Shown here piece by piece: positions 60,888-64,000 of a DNA stretch of 64,000 nucleotides. The stretch is from contig JAJDXM010000065.1 in assembly GCA_022823225.1 (NCBI GenBank), forward strand, positions 1 to 64,000, given 5' to 3'. The notes under the pieces are model-generated. The model did not search any database, was not told where the DNA came from, and saw only the letters and a program-made list of their open reading frames with translations. The stretch comes from Gemmatimonadota bacterium (GTDB lineage: Bacteria > Gemmatimonadota > Gemmatimonadetes > Longimicrobiales > Gaopeijiaceae). Numbering within the stretch: position 1 is the first letter of the stretch; the number at the start of each line of letters is the position of its first letter. Position numbers and translations under genes: made by a program.

Positions 60888-62161
60888 CGGTCGATCTCTC
60901 CCAGCACGATGTCCAGGCTCGCGTTGATCATGATGAGGTCCGCCATCAGGTGCCCCTCGGACAGCTTCGGTATCGCGGACAGGTTCACGAACGAGGGCGG
61001 CCGGATCCGCCAGCGCACCGGCTTCGGCCCCCCGTCGCCCACCACGTACATCCCAAGCTCCCCCTTCGAGCCCTCCACCGAGAACCAGCAGTCCTCGGCG
61101 GGTGCAGGTATGCCCTCGGTGATGAGCTTGAAGTGGTGGATCATCGACTCCATGTCGGACATGCAGTCGGTCTTCGACGGCAGGCTGATCCTCGGGTCCT
61201 CGACGTCCATGGGGCCATCCGGAAGCCGGTCGAGCGCCTGGTGGAGAATGCGGACGCTCTGGCGCATCTCCTCCATGCGGACCAGGTAGCGGTCGTAGCA
61301 GTCGCCGTGGCACCCGATCGGCACCTCGAAGTCGTAGCTCCCGTAGTCGTAGTAGGGCCGGTCCTTGCGCACGTCGTACGGCACGCCGCTCGCCCGGAGG
61401 TTGGCCCCGGTCAGTCCGTGGTTCACCGCTTCTTCCGCCGAAATCGCCCCAATCCCCTGGGTCCGTCCGACGTGGATCGCATTGCAGGTAAGAAGTCCGT
61501 CGATCTCGTCAAGGGTCGCGGGGAGATTGTCGGCGAATTCGCGGACACCCTTCGTCCAGCCCTCCGGCAGGTCGGCCATCATCCCGCCGATCCGCGTCGA
61601 CGATGTCGTGATGCGGGCACCGGTGAGCGCCTCGTGAAGCGTGTACACCTTCTCGCGCTGCTGGAAGGCGTAGAGGAAGGGGGTGAAGGCGCCCACGTCG
61701 ATCGACCAGGTCCCGAGCCAAAGCAGGTGGGAGAAGATCCGGTCCATCTCCATGCAGATCACCCGCGCGACCTTGCAGCGTTCCGTTACCTCGATGCCCA
61801 TAAGCTTTTCCACGGCCATCACATAGGCGCAGTTGTAGATGAGCGGCGCGAGGTAGTCCATCCGGTCGGTCAGCGTCACGATCTGGTTCCAGGTGCGGTA
61901 CTCGCCCAGCTTCTCGAAGGACGAATGGAGGTAGCCGAGCCGCGGCACCACGCTCACAACCGTCTCGCCGTCGAGCTCCACCACCAGACGCAGCACGCCG
62001 TGGGTCGCGGGATGCTGCGGCCCGACGTTCACCAGCATCGTCTGGGAGCCAAGTTCGGGTTCGGGTGCGTCGAAGGGCTCCGTCGGGCTGGCGACCGGCT
62101 TTCCGTGCGGTCCCATCTCGGGGTTGCGTCGGACGGCGTATTCGACCGTGCTAGAGGACAT
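60884..62161 (-). CDS. nuoD: NADH-quinone oxidoreductase subunit D
   Basis: A 425-residue subunit of the quinone-binding module, related to the NiFe-hydrogenase large subunit. It shows VNVGPQHPATHGVLRLVVELDGE, GYLHSSFEKLGEYRTW, RIFSHLLWLGT and the end DIVLGEIDR. ATG 62161 follows AGGGGGAAGCCG and overlaps nuoC by 11 bases; the two are separate, not fused. Confidence 0.97.
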   Translation of the reverse strand: MSSSTVEYAVRRNPEMGPHGKPVASPTEPFDAPEPELGSQTMLVNVGPQHPATHGVLRLVVELDGETVVSVVPRLGYLHSSFEKLGEYRTWNQIVTLTDRMDYLAPLIYNCAYVMAVEKLMGIEVTERCKVARVICMEMDRIFSHLLWLGTWSIDVGAFTPFLYAFQQREKVYTLHEALTGARITTSSTRIGGMMADLPEGWTKGVREFADNLPATLDEIDGLLTCNAIHVGRTQGIGAISAEEAVNHGLTGANLRASGVPYDVRKDRPYYDYGSYDFEVPIGCHGDCYDRYLVRMEEMRQSVRILHQALDRLPDGPMDVEDPRISLPSKTDCMSDMESMIHHFKLITEGIPAPAEDCWFSVEGSKGELGMYVVGDGGPKPVRWRIRPPSFVNLSAIPKLSEGHLMADLIMINASLDIVLGEIDR

Positions 62162-62897
62162 CGGCTTCCCCCTCGCCGCCCGCGCCGGCACCGCTCGCCT
62201 TCGCCTCGTCCCCATCGTCCGCGCCGCTCGCCACCACTTGCGGAGTCCGCTCGCCGATCTCGCCGGGCATGTAGTAGTCCTCCGGATCCTGGGTCAGCGC
62301 CCGGCGCGTCTGCTCCGCGCGCGAGAACCGGCCCCGCAGCGGGAAGTCCTTCCGCAGCGGGTGCCCTTCGGCGTAGTTCTCCGGCATGAGGATCCGCCGA
62401 AGGTCCGGGTGACCCCGGAAGTGCACGCCGAAGAGGTCGTAGACTTCGCGTTCAAGCCAGTTCGCTCCCTGCCAGATCCCGGTGACGCTCTCGATTTCCA
62501 GCGCGTCAAGCGGGAGCTCGCACTTGACCCTGAGGGCCGAGCGTTGGGGGATCGACCAGAGCTGGTAGACGACCTCGATCGGCCTTCCGCCGCCATGGTC
62601 GACCGCGGTCACGTCGGCGAGGTGATCGTAGTGCTGGTCGGGCGTCTCGTGGAGCCAGCGCAGGATTTCGGCGACGCGCCCGGAGTCGATATGGACGACA
62701 TCCTGATCGCCGGCGCATACCCGGTTGCGGAGAACTCCGTCCGGGAACTGTCGGCGCAGCGCGGTCACGGAGGGGTTGACCGGCGGAACGTTCCCCGCCT
62801 CGGCCGTGTCGGGCGCGGGGTCGTGTCCCTTCCGCCCTCCGGCCGCCACCAGTCCGAAATCGGGCGCGGAGCCCCCGGATCCCAGGTCGGACGTCAA
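62151..62897 (-). CDS. nuoC: NADH-quinone oxidoreductase subunit C
   Basis: A 248-residue 30-kDa-type subunit. The signature WLEREVYDLFGVHFRGHPDL with following RRILMPENY is present. The N-terminal 45 residues and the acidic/Gly C-terminal tail are variable. The start is TTG 62897. 43 bases downstream of nuoB. Confidence 0.95.
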   Translation of the reverse strand: MTSDLGSGGSAPDFGLVAAGGRKGHDPAPDTAEAGNVPPVNPSVTALRRQFPDGVLRNRVCAGDQDVVHIDSGRVAEILRWLHETPDQHYDHLADVTAVDHGGGRPIEVVYQLWSIPQRSALRVKCELPLDALEIESVTGIWQGANWLEREVYDLFGVHFRGHPDLRRILMPENYAEGHPLRKDFPLRGRFSRAEQTRRALTQDPEDYYMPGEIGERTPQVVASGADDGDEAKASGAGAGGEGEADVL

Positions 62898-62940
62898 CGC
62901 ACCGGCCCCCGGACGGGAAGGCGGAAGTTGGGAGCAACGG

Positions 62941-63594
62941 TCACGGGAGGCGGTCCTCCGGGCGACCGATCGCGCCGGTTTCCACCAGGCCGCTGACCCG
63001 GTTCTGATCGGTCGAGTTGCCGAAAGGCCCCGTCAGATCGGCGACCTCCTCGTCGCCGGCGCGCGGCCGGCCGGCCCCGAGCGGATCCTCGGCCCGCAGC
63101 GCGGCGTGATCGGCCAGACTCTCGCCCCGGATCTTCTCCTGAACCATCATCAGCCCGTAGATCAGCCCCTCCGGGCGCGGGGGGCATCCCGGAATGTAGA
63201 CGTCCACCGGCACGATCGTGTCGATCCCCTGCACCATCGAGTACACGTCGAAGACGCCGCCCGACGACGCACAGGCGCCCATGGAGATGCACCACTTCGG
63301 CTGCATCATCTGGTCCCAGATCCGGCGCAGCACCGGCGCCAGCTTGTACGGCACGCGCCCCGCGCAGATGAGCACGTCCGCCTGCCGGGGACTGAACGAC
63401 ATGCGCTCCATCCCGAAACGGGCCAGATCGAAGTTGCTCGCCGCCGACGCCATCATCTCGATCGCGCAGCAGGCGGTCCCGAAGGGCATCGGCCAAAGCG
63501 AATTGCGCCGCGCCCAGTTCACCACGAAGTCGAGCCGAGTGGTGAGAAAGGCCGGCGTGCCGGCACCGGGAAGTCCCGGGTTCGCTACTCCCAT
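62941..63594 (-). CDS. nuoB: NADH-quinone oxidoreductase subunit B
   Basis: A 217-residue subunit with cluster N2, the last electron carrier before quinone: the tandem C42-C43 in [12 protein letters not shown]108 in MGACASSGG and C137 in IPGCPPRPE. The C-terminal 45 residues are charged and not conserved. ATG 63594 overlaps the nuoA stop. Confidence 0.97.
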   Translation of the reverse strand: MGVANPGLPGAGTPAFLTTRLDFVVNWARRNSLWPMPFGTACCAIEMMASAASNFDLARFGMERMSFSPRQADVLICAGRVPYKLAPVLRRIWDQMMQPKWCISMGACASSGGVFDVYSMVQGIDTIVPVDVYIPGCPPRPEGLIYGLMMVQEKIRGESLADHAALRAEDPLGAGRPRAGDEEVADLTGPFGNSTDQNRVSGLVETGAIGRPEDRLP

Positions 63595-63941
63595 TCCAGG
63601 CCCCCTTTCCTCCATTCGTACAGCAGCCCCACGGCCAGCACGGCCACGAACAGGAACACGGCCACGAAGGGGCCCCACCCGAGTTCGCGCACCCGTACCG
63701 CCCAGGGGACGAGGAAGATCGTCTCGAGGTCGAAGACGATAAAGCTGATCGCCACCATGTAGAACTTGATCGAGAAGCGAGCCCGGGTGTCCCCGAGGGG
63801 GATCATCCCCGACTCATAGGGCATCGACTTCTGTGCGGTGGGGCGGCTCGGGTTGAGGACGTGCGACGCGACCGCCATCCCCACGGCGTTCAGGACCGTC
63901 ACGCCGAAGATGATCAGGAGCGGTATGTAGGACTTCGCCAT
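63585..63941 (-). CDS. nuoA: NADH-quinone oxidoreductase subunit A
   Basis: A 118-residue subunit with three helices and the conserved [20 protein letters not shown] and [15 protein letters not shown] segments. It is the first gene of the complete nuoABCDEFGHIJKLMN operon. The 59 bases between this start and the window edge show no clear promoter, so the operon promoter probably lies outside. Confidence 0.96.
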   Translation of the reverse strand: MAKSYIPLLIIFGVTVLNAVGMAVASHVLNPSRPTAQKSMPYESGMIPLGDTRARFSIKFYMVAISFIVFDLETIFLVPWAVRVRELGWGPFVAVFLFVAVLAVGLLYEWRKGGLEWE

Positions 63942-64000
63942 GCCGGTCGATGGCCCCCGTGTTGGTTTCCCATCCCGTCCGCGCCCGCCCGGTCCCCACC

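Overview
The window is one high-GC, densely packed bacterial chromosome segment with no insertion sequence, prophage, CRISPR array, tRNA or rRNA. Gene content and grouping (alternative GlmU-like enzyme beside a GDP-mannose enzyme, BshB1, SD-poor first genes, many small lipoproteins, short EF-Ts, complete 14-gene nuo operon) suggest a didermic aerobic heterotroph, most likely Gemmatimonadota. That assignment is inferred from gene order and protein style, not from a marker-tree calculation.

Layout. 0-6.6 kb (minus strand): murA, then rimP-nusA-infB-ylxP; two intrinsic terminators lie inside the rimP leader. 6.6-12.9 kb: a membrane-anchored coiled-coil protein (plus), then serS, an orphan histidine kinase and pcrA/uvrD (minus) and a lipoprotein. 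13.1-16.3 kb (plus): mannose-1-phosphate guanylyltransferase, an alternative GlmU-like sugar nucleotidyltransferase and a metallo-beta-lactamase-fold hydrolase. 16.3-24.5 kb (minus): a ten-gene translation/envelope operon, rplM-rpsI-rpsB-tsf-pyrH-frr-uppS-cdsA-dxr-rseP, with a consensus promoter. 24.5-30.8 kb (minus): comM, a cysteine-desulfurase-like enzyme, thpR, an unknown membrane protein, an NtrC-type regulator and a sigma-70 factor. 31.1-33.9 kb (plus): split-alpha NAD(P) transhydrogenase. 33.9-40.3 kb (minus): a very large NtrY-like sensor kinase, an RsbRD_N-like protein and a PLP-dependent decarboxylase. 40.3-47.4 kb (plus): a secreted protein, a TolC/adaptor/two-permease export operon without an ATPase, and BshB1. 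47.4-64 kb (minus): a broken beta-propeller lipoprotein, phosphomannomutase and the complete nuoA-N respiratory complex I operon.

How the parts fit. Two operons serve ribosome function and its link to envelope synthesis (UppS, CdsA, Dxr, RseP, MurA). ManC at 13 kb and the phosphomannomutase at 48 kb are consecutive steps to GDP-mannose. Complex I and transhydrogenase set the NADH/NADPH balance and the proton gradient.

The most interesting signals are regulatory. Several operon-first genes have a TANNNT -10 box only 5-6 bases before the start codon and no Shine-Dalgarno, which implies leaderless mRNAs; two of these promoters overlap divergently. The rimP-nusA-infB leader carries two tandem terminators that could form a NusA feedback loop. 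The comM leader can form two mutually exclusive hairpins. A roughly 90-bp hairpin-bearing repeat occurs twice, with a degenerate third piece.
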